From positions 1 to 22,019 of the forward strand of contig JBAQKP010000268.1 in NCBI GenBank assembly GCA_049301135.1: DNA of 22,019 nt. The letters are read 5' to 3'. The notes under the pieces were generated by a model. It was not told the DNA's origin, made no database searches, and saw only the letters and a list, made by a program, of their open reading frames with translations. Below, one piece after another: positions 5,639 through 13,429 of this stretch; position 1 is the first letter of the stretch, and every line of letters starts with the position of its first letter. Made by a program: the position numbers and the translations under genes. Source of the stretch: JAYXXU01 sp049301135. GTDB taxonomy: Bacteria > Pseudomonadota > Gammaproteobacteria > Pseudomonadales > Moraxellaceae.

Positions 5639-7993
5639 ATGATCCAAATTGGACAAGTCGATTGGTATGGTGCGAAAAAAAACGATAACGGTAAAGAAAG
5701 AATTATTCCTTATGGTTTCATAAGACATAAGGACTATTCAGAAGGTGTTTTTTTTCATAAATCGAGTCTTGAAGCCGATTTTTTACCCAAGTCAGATGAT
5801 TGGGTTCTATTCTCTATTGGCAAGGGTCGAGATGGTAAAGTTGCTGCATCCAAAGTTAGGGAGTTTAATTTTTCTAGTCTTTTAAGTAATTCGAACGTAT
5901 CGTTTTTAAAAACACTCTCGGAAAACGAGATTAATGAAGAAGCGGATTTAAATTTGGATGAAAATGAATTTTATATTTTTTCAAGAAAAATATTTGAAAT
6001 CTGTGATGAAGGGGTTTTAAATTTAACTGAATTTTTCTTAAAAAATATAGCCAGAGTCTTTAAATCAAACAGAGATTTTTTGGATTTTTCAAGTAATGAA
6101 AACTTATTGTCTATTTTTATTTCCTCTCCAGATTTTTTTTATGATACCCCTTTCTCTTGCCTTAAAAATATAGGGGAGTCTAATTATATTTTATATGCTA
6201 CAAAGAAAAATGCTTTGGACTTTATTTCGTATAGCTTTAATGCTACAGATAGTTTTACATACTTTAACGAAATAATGAGTTTTATCTATAATCGAGCTAT
6301 ATCTAGTTGTTTTTTAGACGAGTTTAGGGTTGAGGTAATTTCACTTTTGAGGTATTTTTTTGCTCAAAAAAAAGAATTCCTAATTTATTTTTTATCCAGT
6401 TCCAAAAATAATAATTCAGGTTGGATAGAACCTAGCATCAGAGTAGAGATGATTAACGTCTTCTTGGCTGACTTGTTTTCTGAAAATAAAAAAATATTTG
6501 ATGAAAGTATTTCAGTTGAAATAAACGATGAGATGTATTACAAAAAATTCGATCAAGAGAATTTTGATCTAATCAATAAGTGGATTTCATATGAAGGAGC
6601 GAAAAGTAATAAAGATTTTTCAAAAAAACAATTTTCATATGAACAGGTTAAAATGATGTCGGCTCGTGTTGCAGAAATGATTGCTCAGGATTTTTTTAAG
6701 AACTATGGTTTTAGCATTGAGGATGTTGCTATAAGTCAAGTGACTGGTAAGACGGGAAATGAATATGACTGGACCCTTTTTGACTTTAAAGCGCTGAAGT
6801 TAGAAAGTGAGCTATCAATTGATGTTAAAAATGCTCGTTCTTCTTTCGGAAAAGATCAGACTTATTCTGAATTCTGTATACCTGAATTCAAGAAAAATAG
6901 AAAAAAAGAAGATGTGTTGATATGTGGGATTTACTCGCCTTACTATATTAGTGACAAGATTTATGCACCACAAATGAAAAATAGATCTGTTAAATTTTTG
7001 GGTGTTACAAATTTGGAGCGGCAATTAAAACTTGATGAATTTTTCTGTAAAAAAGAAGGCCTGCTTGAGTCATTATCCTTCGAAAGAGGTGGTCGAGAAA
7101 GCTATCTTCCAATATGGCTTTTTTCATATCCAAGATACGTATTTTCCACAGATTTCGAGTGGTTTAGTAGACAAAGATTAGATGAGATAGAAGAGGTTAT
7201 TTCTTTAGCTGATATACCGCTTATACACGAACTGAGTCTTAAATCTGAGAATCTTAACGAACACGACGATCTTTCAAAAAAAATTATTGAGATTATTTTT
7301 CTCAAGATATTCGCATTTCAGAGTGTATATGAGGTTGTAGAGATCGCTAGAAACCTAAATTTGTTATCTACTGAGGAGCTTGATTTTTACAGAATATTGA
7401 GTGATGCCAGTATATTCACGCGGGAAGTTGATTGCCCTGTTATTTTCCTAAGTATACTCACTCATTTTTTAAAAAATATATCAAATCGCAATCTGGATTA
7501 TAGTTTTTATGAGGGCGTTGTTGAAAGGTTTTCCAGAATAGATACAATGAATGCCCTAAAAAAATTAGTTGAAAACTTGATAAAAATAGATGGTGGGAAA
7601 GACCTGCACAAGTTCTCAGATTTTAAGATTTTTAAGTTGCAAGGTGGTGGACTGCTGCAAGGCAGGTTAACTTCCTCAGATAGAAGGAATAAAACGATAC
7701 TAGCATATTGTGGTGGCTCCATAAATCCCACAACTAAAAGAACCGTCACGAGCTTATCAGAAAGATTCAAATCCAGATGCGGGTATGAGCCATTATTAAT
7801 TACAGATCATCAAAGCTGCCCAACCTGTCACAAGCTGATTTGTCCTGAGTGTAATACTTGCGCAATAGGTTGCACAGAAATGACTACAAGAATTGAGTTA
7901 ATAGAAGGGGCAAAAAAATTGGCAGACATTGAATTACAAAAATCCAATAAAAAGGGCGAACCACCACAAATGATATGGGATGGATATAATTGA
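5639..7993 (+). CDS. Putative cold-shock-like / PD-(D/E)XK nuclease / Cys-rich protein
   Basis: A 784-aa protein I cannot assign to a named family. Residues 1-75 resemble a cold-shock (OB-fold) nucleic-acid-binding domain, with PYGFIRH at about 24-30 and GVFFHKSSL at about 36-44. A long, mostly helical middle follows. Around 340-435 is a likely PD-(D/E)XK nuclease core: a helix with Glu346, EYDWTLFD with Asp377/Asp382, then SIDVKNAR with Asp395-x-Lys397. The region 450-690 is unassigned. Near the C-terminus is a Cys/His cluster (His724, Cys727, Cys730, Cys735, Cys738, Cys741, Cys745), probably zinc-binding. A GAAGGTG ribosome-binding site lies 5 nt before the ATG. Composition differs sharply from its neighbours (28% GC in the 60 bases from 6001, against about half in the flanks), indicating transfer. 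It stands alone beside a broken toxin-antitoxin pair. A single-gene defence role is plausible but inferred. Confidence 0.6.
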   Translation: MIQIGQVDWYGAKKNDNGKERIIPYGFIRHKDYSEGVFFHKSSLEADFLPKSDDWVLFSIGKGRDGKVAASKVREFNFSSLLSNSNVSFLKTLSENEINEEADLNLDENEFYIFSRKIFEICDEGVLNLTEFFLKNIARVFKSNRDFLDFSSNENLLSIFISSPDFFYDTPFSCLKNIGESNYILYATKKNALDFISYSFNATDSFTYFNEIMSFIYNRAISSCFLDEFRVEVISLLRYFFAQKKEFLIYFLSSSKNNNSGWIEPSIRVEMINVFLADLFSENKKIFDESISVEINDEMYYKKFDQENFDLINKWISYEGAKSNKDFSKKQFSYEQVKMMSARVAEMIAQDFFKNYGFSIEDVAISQVTGKTGNEYDWTLFDFKALKLESELSIDVKNARSSFGKDQTYSEFCIPEFKKNRKKEDVLICGIYSPYYISDKIYAPQMKNRSVKFLGVTNLERQLKLDEFFCKKEGLLESLSFERGGRESYLPIWLFSYPRYVFSTDFEWFSRQRLDEIEEVISLADIPLIHELSLKSENLNEHDDLSKKIIEIIFLKIFAFQSVYEVVEIARNLNLLSTEELDFYRILSDASIFTREVDCPVIFLSILTHFLKNISNRNLDYSFYEGVVERFSRIDTMNALKKLVENLIKIDGGKDLHKFSDFKIFKLQGGGLLQGRLTSSDRRNKTILAYCGGSINPTTKRTVTSLSERFKSRCGYEPLLITDHQSCPTCHKLICPECNTCAIGCTEMTTRIELIEGAKKLADIELQKSNKKGEPPQMIWDGYN

Positions 7994-8003
7994 CTTACAG
8001 CAT

Positions 8004-8031
8004 ATAAAGACGCCCCCGCAATTGCGAGGGC
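8004..8031 (-). terminator. Terminator of the fadBA operon
   Basis: On the minus strand, GCCCTCGCAA (8031-8022) pairs with TTGCGGGGGC (8021-8012), followed by GTCTTTAT, 12 nt past the fadA stop. The plus-strand 784-aa gene ends 18 nt away on the other side, so the hairpin may serve both converging units. Confidence 0.65.
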
Positions 8032-8043
8032 TACTCCAACTAA

Positions 8044-9216
8044 TTACACACGTTCAATAATGGTCGAGATACCCTGACCCAGACCGATACACATAGTGGC
8101 TAGGCCAATCTGCGTATCTTGCTGTTCCATCACGTTCAGCAACGTGGTGGTAATCCGCGCACCAGAACAACCCAGCGGGTGACCCAGCGCAATCGCACCA
8201 CCGTTCAGGTTGATCTTGTGCATCTGATCAGCAATACCCAGACCTTTCAACACCGACATGCCTTGTGCAGCAAAGGCTTCGTTCAGTTCGATGGTCTGCA
8301 TATCCGCGATGGTCAGACCAGCACGCTTCAGCGCTTTTTGGGTGGCGGGTACTGGACCATAACCCATGATTGCCGCATCACAGCCCGCAACCGCCATTGA
8401 GCGAATCACTGCGCGTGGCTTCAAGCCCAAGGCTTGCGCACGTTCAGCACTCATCAGCAGCATCGCCGAAGCACCATCTGATAGTGCAGATGAAGTCGCC
8501 GCAGTCACTGTACCGCCTTTAGGATCAAAGGCAGGACGCAGAGCCGCAAACGCTTCAAGGTTGGCATCTGGCCGAATCACTTCGTCGATGTCGCACAACA
8601 CTTTAAAGCCGTTGGCATCATGGCCTTCAATGCCGATGATCTCGTTGCTAAAGCGGCCTTCTTGTGTGGCTGCCCACGCACGACGATGCGACTCTACGCC
8701 GAACTCGTCTTGCATTTCGCGGGTGATCCCGTTCATGCGGCCGAGCATTTCAGCGGTCAAGCCCATCATGTTCGAGGCTTTGGCGTAGTATTTTGAGGCT
8801 TCTGGGTTCAAGTCGATGCCGTGCATCATACCGACGTGACCCATATGCTCGACACCACCGATGATGAACACATCACCTTGGCCGGTCGCAATCTGTGCCG
8901 CTGCGGTATGAATTGCTTGCATGGATGAACCGCACAGACGGTTGACGGTTTGACCGGCGACAGTCTTCGGCAATTCGGCCAACAGCGCGATGTTACGCGC
9001 AATGTTCATGCCTTGCTCGAGGGTTTGGTTGACACAGCCCCAGATCACATCTTCGACTTCGTTGGTGTCGAAGTCGTTACGCTTGACCAGTGCGCGTACC
9101 AGTTCGGCTGACAGATTGTCGGCGCGGACATTGCGGAACATGCCGTTTTTGGTGCGACCCATGGCGGAGCGAACGCCATCAACGATGACCACATCACGTG
9201 GGTTTAAAGTTGCCAT
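8044..9216 (-). CDS. fadA: 3-ketoacyl-CoA thiolase, FadA (beta-oxidation)
   Basis: The thiolase (beta) subunit of the fatty-acid oxidation complex. It cleaves 3-ketoacyl-CoA with CoA into acetyl-CoA and a shortened acyl-CoA in the cytoplasm. At 390 aa it matches E. coli FadA in length (387). The nucleophilic Cys is in NRLCGSSMQ (about 95). The catalytic His is in GGAIALGHPLGCSGAR (about 346) and the second catalytic Cys in MCIGLGQG (about 376); spacing agrees with the E. coli enzyme. ELNEAFAAQ is also conserved. The ATG at 9216 has AAGGAG 8 nt upstream. It follows fadB by 12 nt in the same operon and is probably translated from the same transcript. Confidence 0.96.
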   Translation of the reverse strand: MATLNPRDVVIVDGVRSAMGRTKNGMFRNVRADNLSAELVRALVKRNDFDTNEVEDVIWGCVNQTLEQGMNIARNIALLAELPKTVAGQTVNRLCGSSMQAIHTAAAQIATGQGDVFIIGGVEHMGHVGMMHGIDLNPEASKYYAKASNMMGLTAEMLGRMNGITREMQDEFGVESHRRAWAATQEGRFSNEIIGIEGHDANGFKVLCDIDEVIRPDANLEAFAALRPAFDPKGGTVTAATSSALSDGASAMLLMSAERAQALGLKPRAVIRSMAVAGCDAAIMGYGPVPATQKALKRAGLTIADMQTIELNEAFAAQGMSVLKGLGIADQMHKINLNGGAIALGHPLGCSGARITTTLLNVMEQQDTQIGLATMCIGLGQGISTIIERV

Positions 9217-9228
9217 TGTGTTAGCTCC

Positions 9229-11379
9229 TTAACCGTAGAATTTTTTGTTGGCGGCAGCCATGTCACGCAGCAGTTGCGGCGCTTCGTAGGCTTTGCCCAG
9301 ATGGGCGTATTGATCACATTTGGCGACGAATTCAGCCACACCGACTTGGTCGATATGACGGCATGGCCCACCACGGAACGGCGGGAAACCCACGCCCATG
9401 ATCATCGCCATGTCGGCTTCGTTCGGGGTTTCAACGATTTTGTCTTCTAGGCAGCGCACGGTTTCGTTACAGAAGGCAATCATCATACGGTCGATGATTT
9501 CTTGGGTATCGAATTCGCGTTTTTCGCCAGTGACCATCGGTGCAATCAGTTCATAGCTGGTTGGATCAACGGTTTTGGCTTTTTTGCCTTTCTTGTCCAG
9601 TGCGTAGACATAGAAGCCTTTGTCGTTCTTCTGACCCAAGCGCTGGTTGTCATACATGATTTCAATCGCGCCTTTGTAGTCAGGCTTCATGCGATCTGGG
9701 AAACCTTCCGCCATCACATGTGCGCCGTGTACGCCAGTGTCGATACCGACCACGTCGATCAGATAGGCAGGACCCATCGGCCAGCCGAAGCGTTCCATGA
9801 CTTTATCGACTTGTTGGAAGTCTGCACCGTCTTTAAGCAACAGATCAAACGCGCCAAAGTACGGGAACAACACGCGGTTGACCAAGAAACCAGGGCAGTC
9901 GTTGACCACGACAGGCACTTTGCCCATCTTTTGCGCGAGGGCAACGGTGGTGGCAATCGCTTGATCAGATGACTTCGCGCCACGGATAACTTCAACCAGC
10001 GGCATCATGTGCACAGGGTTAAAAAAGTGCATGCCGACGAAGTTTTCTGGGCGTTGCAGGCTTTCAGCCAGCGAAGTGATCGAGATGGTCGAGGTGTTCG
10101 ACGCGATGATCGCGTTTTCACCGACTGACTTCTCTGCATCGGCCAACACTGCTTTTTTAACTTTTGGATTTTCGGTGACTGCTTCGATGACGATTTCGAC
10201 ATCTTTAAAGTCACCATAACCCAGTGTTGGGCGAATCGAGGCCAAAACTTGACCCATTTGTGCTGGGGTCATTTTTTTGCGTTCGACTTGCTTCGACAGC
10301 AGCTTGGTCGCTTCGTTCATGCCGAGTGCCAGCTGTGCATTACCGATATCTTTCATGATGATCGGGGTGCCTTTGCTGGCTGACTGGTAGGCGATGCCAC
10401 CACCCATGATGCCAGCGCCGAGGACTGCTGCTTGTTTGATCGGGTGGGCGATTTTTTCCCACTTTTTCGCCATTTTTTTGACGACTTGGTCATTGACGAA
10501 CAGGCCAATCAACGCGCCCGCTTGTGGGGTGACCGCAGCTTTGGCGAAGTATTGTGCTTCGACTTTCAGCGCGTCATCACGGTTGAGCGACACATGCGCT
10601 TGCATGGCTTCGAGCGCGAGTTTTGGTGCTGGATAGTTTGGACCGGCTTTGCCCAAGATGAAACCTTTGGCGCTGTTAAACGCCATCATTTGTTCCATCA
10701 TGTTCAGTTTAACTGGTTCAAGCTTTTCTTGACGCTTGGCTTTCCAGTCGAGACGACCAGCATTGGCTTGGGTCAAGATGCTGATGGCAGCCTCAAGCAA
10801 TTGTTCTGGCGCGACCACGGCATCGACTGCACCGACTTTTAGGGCGGCATCAGGACGTTGTTCGCTACCACCGGCAATCCACTCCAGCGCGTTATCGACA
10901 CCGATCACGCGGGGCAGGCGTACGCTACCGCCAAAACCAGGGAACAGGCCGAGTTTGACTTCTGGCAGACCAACTTTGGCTACGGTTGACATGACACGAT
11001 AGTCACAGACCAAGCACATTTCAAAACCACCGCCGAGCGCGATGCCATTGATCGCGGCAACGGTTGGCACTGGCAGGTCTTCAAAGCCACTGAATACGGC
11101 GTTGACAGGACCGAGCCAGTCGGCAATCGCGGCTTCGCCTTGGGCAAAGTTGTCGCCGAATTCGGTAATGTCGGCACCGACGATGAACACTGGCTTGCCA
11201 GAGGTCACGACGACACCTTTGATGTCGCTGTTGGCTTTGATTGCGTCGGTCGCGGCTTTGAGGTCTTCGACGGTGGCGCGATTGAATTTATTGACCGATT
11301 CGCCTTGTAGGTCGAAACGAAGTTCTGCGATTCCATCCGAAAGCATCTGGACGGTAATGGCATTGCCAGAGTGGATCAT
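9229..11379 (-). CDS. fadB: Fatty-acid oxidation complex alpha subunit, FadB
   Basis: The multifunctional subunit with enoyl-CoA hydratase and 3-hydroxyacyl-CoA dehydrogenase activities (and usually isomerase). It works with FadA in a tetramer. At 716 aa it has the family length. The hydratase half shows AINGIALGGGFEMCL with catalytic Glu at about 120 and VGLPEVKLGLFPGFGG with Glu at about 140. The dehydrogenase half has the NAD-binding AAVLGAGIMGGGIAYQS (about 317-333), the catalytic His in GMHFFNPVHMMPLVEV (about 451) and NDCPGFLVNRVLFPY. The ATG at 11379 is chosen because AGGAGA lies 7 nt before it and MIHSGNAITV is a plausible FadB start; the longer frame to 11445 has no support. A palindrome at 11503-11520 is a possible operator. 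Confidence 0.96.
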   Translation of the reverse strand: MIHSGNAITVQMLSDGIAELRFDLQGESVNKFNRATVEDLKAATDAIKANSDIKGVVVTSGKPVFIVGADITEFGDNFAQGEAAIADWLGPVNAVFSGFEDLPVPTVAAINGIALGGGFEMCLVCDYRVMSTVAKVGLPEVKLGLFPGFGGSVRLPRVIGVDNALEWIAGGSEQRPDAALKVGAVDAVVAPEQLLEAAISILTQANAGRLDWKAKRQEKLEPVKLNMMEQMMAFNSAKGFILGKAGPNYPAPKLALEAMQAHVSLNRDDALKVEAQYFAKAAVTPQAGALIGLFVNDQVVKKMAKKWEKIAHPIKQAAVLGAGIMGGGIAYQSASKGTPIIMKDIGNAQLALGMNEATKLLSKQVERKKMTPAQMGQVLASIRPTLGYGDFKDVEIVIEAVTENPKVKKAVLADAEKSVGENAIIASNTSTISITSLAESLQRPENFVGMHFFNPVHMMPLVEVIRGAKSSDQAIATTVALAQKMGKVPVVVNDCPGFLVNRVLFPYFGAFDLLLKDGADFQQVDKVMERFGWPMGPAYLIDVVGIDTGVHGAHVMAEGFPDRMKPDYKGAIEIMYDNQRLGQKNDKGFYVYALDKKGKKAKTVDPTSYELIAPMVTGEKREFDTQEIIDRMMIAFCNETVRCLEDKIVETPNEADMAMIMGVGFPPFRGGPCRHIDQVGVAEFVAKCDQYAHLGKAYEAPQLLRDMAAANKKFYG

Positions 11380-11502
11380 GCCTTGATCTCCTGTTGGAGG
11401 ACTGTGATTAAATGGAAAAATTTCCCACGGCACGCGCAACTGCACACGCAGTTACACCTGATGAGGAACTTACCAACAAACGTGCCCAAGTGTAAGGCAA
11501 CT

Positions 11503-11520
11503 GCTGTGACAAGTCACAGC
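11503..11520. promoter_or_regulatory. Palindromic operator candidate upstream of fadBA
   Basis: GCTGTGACAAGTCACAGC is a perfect palindrome with 8-bp arms and a 2-bp centre, 124 bp before the fadB start. It resembles a dimeric repressor site. It contains TGTGA and TCACA, but with a 4-bp spacer rather than the 6 bp of a CRP/Vfr site. Fatty-acid regulators such as PsrA or FadR have different consensus sites, so the binding protein is unknown. Confidence 0.4.
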
Positions 11521-11612
11521 GTGAAAGTCGCTTGCGGGTGACGTATTAGTCATAGATTGTATCTTTGTTTGAAATTTCTAGGGTAGGCGGATCGATTCAC
11601 TGAATTTTAAGC

Positions 11613-11642
11613 AAAAAAAACCTCATACCCAAGGGCATGAGG
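11613..11642 (-). terminator. Strong Rho-independent terminator, orphan
   Basis: On the minus strand, CCTCATGCCC pairs with GGGTATGAGG (one A-C mismatch, 2-nt loop) and is followed by eight T. It ends the candidate small RNA and insulates fadB from upstream transcription. Confidence 0.75.
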
Positions 11643-11695
11643 TGTACGGACAAGCCGTAGAAACTGATATGCAGTAAACGATATTCAGCGTTCGG
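11613..11695 (-). ncRNA. Candidate small RNA upstream of fadB
   Basis: An orphan, strong Rho-independent terminator ends this minus-strand segment, with no gene before it. Upstream is a TATACT -10 box (11701-11706), placing the start near 11694. The -35 region is poor. The roughly 82-nt RNA can fold into three hairpins: CTGA(A)TAT/ATATCAG (11664-11688), a perfect TACGG-CTTGT-CCGTA (11645-11659) and the terminator. I do not recognise a family. It could be an independent sRNA or a terminated leader of fadBA, as both lie on the same strand about 235 bp apart. Confidence 0.5.
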
Positions 11696-11700
11696 GCGAG

Positions 11701-11706
11701 AGTATA
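11701..11706 (-). promoter_or_regulatory. -10 box candidate for the fadB-upstream small RNA
   Basis: TATACT on the minus strand, about seven bases before the inferred start of the small RNA. No good -35 hexamer lies 16-18 bp upstream (CAACAT or CCAACA at best), so an activator or another sigma factor may be involved. Confidence 0.35.
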
Positions 11707-11828
11707 ACAGCTTTTGCGCACACATGTTGGATTACTATCAGGATTTGACCGATGAGACTGTTTTAAGAGGGTGGTACTACTGCGTCGCAGTCATAAAGGA
11801 CAGCGGATGACTGTGTTAACGTTGATGA

Positions 11829-12137
11829 CATTGTACAGTTTTAAACGCTGGTTACTCGCCAAAAGAAGGCTTTACTGAGCAAAGCATGCCGGTCATCCAA
11901 GCACAACTACAAGTGATGGTGAATACGCTGAGCGAACTGTGTCGTACCGTGTTGCCGCACATGCAAGCGCAGGGTTTTGGCCGCATTATTAATGTATCGT
12001 CGCTGGCGGCCTTTGCACCACCGGCTCGCTGGACGATGTATAGCGCGAAATTGGTCAATCAGGTGATTGCTGCCTTTAGTAAACGGCTGCCGGAAGCGGT
12101 GCGTTATCAAATGGGCAAGCTTAATTTTTTAGAATAA
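11829..12137 (+). pseudogene. Short-chain dehydrogenase/reductase remnant
   Basis: The open frame after the TGA at 11826 reads through VLNAGYSPKEGFTEQ, a version of the SDR NAG motif. It continues from the ATG at 11886 into VLPHMQAQGFGRIINVSSLA and AFAPPARWTMYSAKLVNQVI, the SDR NVSS and Tyr/Lys active-site regions. The N-terminal Rossmann motif (TGxxxGIG) is missing and the C-terminal third is cut, leaving about 100 codons of some 250. The active site reads YSAK, one residue short of YxxxK. This is therefore a decayed SDR gene. The remaining frame is open and could make an 83-aa peptide, but activity is very unlikely. Confidence 0.65.
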
Positions 12138-12325
12138 CTTGACTGAGCAGTAACGCATCAGCGGTCAATTTGTACAGTTTCGCCCTGTTCAGAGGCAAGG
12201 TGACACGGCATATTGCAGCGGGGCTGTATACAGATACGCAGTGGCTGTTCAAGCACCGTTATTTAATATACAGTTGTGCATTAATATCACCTGTCACCGA
12301 ATTGTGTTTTGTTGAGGCTGTCGAT

Positions 12326-13219
12326 ATGCGTCTAAAATCTTTGCCTGCCGATGCCAAGCTGTTGCTCAATAGCACTGCCTTAGTGCTGAATACGTTCACG
12401 CTCGCACCTGCTTTATTTGGCACGGCCTTACTCAAAGTGTTACCTCATCCGACCCTACAAGCCAAAAGTAAACAGTGGGCAGTGAGTATTGCCGAACAGT
12501 GGATTGCACATAACAGTGCCATGTTTGCGGCCACTCAAGCGACTCAATATGAGATTCGAGGCTTAGAACAGCTTGATCCACAGCAGTCTTATTTGTTGGT
12601 TGCCAACCATCAAAGTTGGACGGATATTATGGTGTTGCAAAAAGTGCTGAATCGGCAAATCCCGTTTTCACGCTTTTTTCTCAAGCAGGAGCTGATTTGG
12701 GTTCCGGTGATGGGGTTGTGCTGGTGGGTGCTCGATTTTCCGTTTATGAAACGCTATAGCAAAGAAAAACTGGCCAAACACCCTGAATTAAAAGGCAAAG
12801 ACAAGCAAACCACGATTGACCGTTGTCAGAAGTTGCAAGGCTCGCCCGTCAGTATCATGAACTTTTTGGAAGGCACACGCTTTACACCGCACAAGCATGC
12901 GCAGCAACAATCGCCTTATCAGTATTTGCTTAAGCCACGTTCGGCAGGCGCATCGTACGCGTTGAGTGTATTGACTGAGTTGCATCAATTGTTAAACGTC
13001 ACCATCGTTTATCCAGATGGCCACAGTGATTATCGTGAGTTTTTGGCAGGTCAAACGCCCAGAATTATTGTGGATATTCAGGTGCAGGAGATTCCAGCAG
13101 AAATGTCATCGGCTGACTATGAGCAAGATCCTGCGTTTCGGGCGCATTTTCAGGCGTGGATCAGTCAGATTTGGGCAGAAAAAGACGCCAAGATTGCGCA
13201 GTTGATGGCAGAAAAATAG
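12326..13219 (+). CDS. PlsC-like acyltransferase (YihG-type)
   Basis: A 297-aa membrane-associated protein of the 1-acylglycerol-3-phosphate acyltransferase superfamily, which moves an acyl chain onto a lysophospholipid or related acceptor. It has an N-terminal hydrophobic segment (about 12-40), the catalytic HX4D motif as NHQSWTD (His95, Asp100), RFFLKQELIWVPVMG (about 116-130), and the acceptor-binding FLEGTR (about 180-185). WWVLDFPFMKRYSKE is characteristic of the YihG/PlsC-paralogue group found in Acinetobacter and enterics. The ATG at 12326 is chosen because GAGG lies about 8 nt upstream and the downstream protein is family-like; the longer frame to 12170 adds sequence without resemblance. 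It is probably monocistronic. The substrate is not determined from sequence. Confidence 0.8.
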   Translation: MRLKSLPADAKLLLNSTALVLNTFTLAPALFGTALLKVLPHPTLQAKSKQWAVSIAEQWIAHNSAMFAATQATQYEIRGLEQLDPQQSYLLVANHQSWTDIMVLQKVLNRQIPFSRFFLKQELIWVPVMGLCWWVLDFPFMKRYSKEKLAKHPELKGKDKQTTIDRCQKLQGSPVSIMNFLEGTRFTPHKHAQQQSPYQYLLKPRSAGASYALSVLTELHQLLNVTIVYPDGHSDYREFLAGQTPRIIVDIQVQEIPAEMSSADYEQDPAFRAHFQAWISQIWAEKDAKIAQLMAEK

Positions 13220-13234
13220 ACGCTGCTGATGACG

Positions 13235-13342
13235 TCAGGTATAAAAAATCGGTTGCCATTCTAAGCGCGGCGGAAAGGCACGCCAGTCCTGCTGTGCAAT
13301 CAATTTTAGTTCGGTAAGTCCAATCGGACGATAGAGTCTCAT
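13235..13342 (-). pseudogene. N-terminal fragment of a conserved hypothetical family
   Basis: A 35-codon frame encoding MRLYRPIGLTELKLIAQQDW followed by RAFPPRLEWQPIFYT and a stop. This strongly resembles the start of a widespread small family (RPVGL-x-EL-x-LI ... FPPRL-x-QPIFYPVLN), which I recall as often annotated 'ADP-ribosylation/crystallin J1'. The family continues for about 70 more residues (usual length about 100), but here the frame stops at the point where PVLNEEYA would be expected. It is probably a truncated remnant. The ribosome-binding site is not evident. Confidence 0.5.
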
Positions 13343-13396
13343 GTCGATGATTCTGTCTTAGGCGAATGGCTATTGAGCCAGCATCTCCGCGCGGAT

Positions 13397-13422
13397 ACAA
13401 GCCCCCACCGAGTCGCAGGGGC
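13397..13422 (-). terminator. Terminator candidate after pilU
   Basis: On the minus strand GCCCC (13422-13418) pairs with GGGGC (13405-13401) around a loop that could pair further, followed by the short T-rich TTGTAT. It sits 8 nt past the pilU stop. Confidence 0.4.
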
Positions 13423-13429
13423 AATACAT

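Noticed and set aside
11380..11445. A longer FadB beginning at 11445.
   Set aside because: The extension includes the ribosome-binding site of ATG 11379 and has no family resemblance.
11503..11520. A CRP/Vfr site upstream of fadBA.
   Set aside because: The TGTGA and TCACA halves are 4 bp apart, not 6, so the spacing is wrong for CRP.
12170..12325. The N-terminal extension of the acyltransferase frame to 12170.
   Set aside because: The extra 52 residues look unlike the family, and a good ribosome-binding site precedes ATG 12326.
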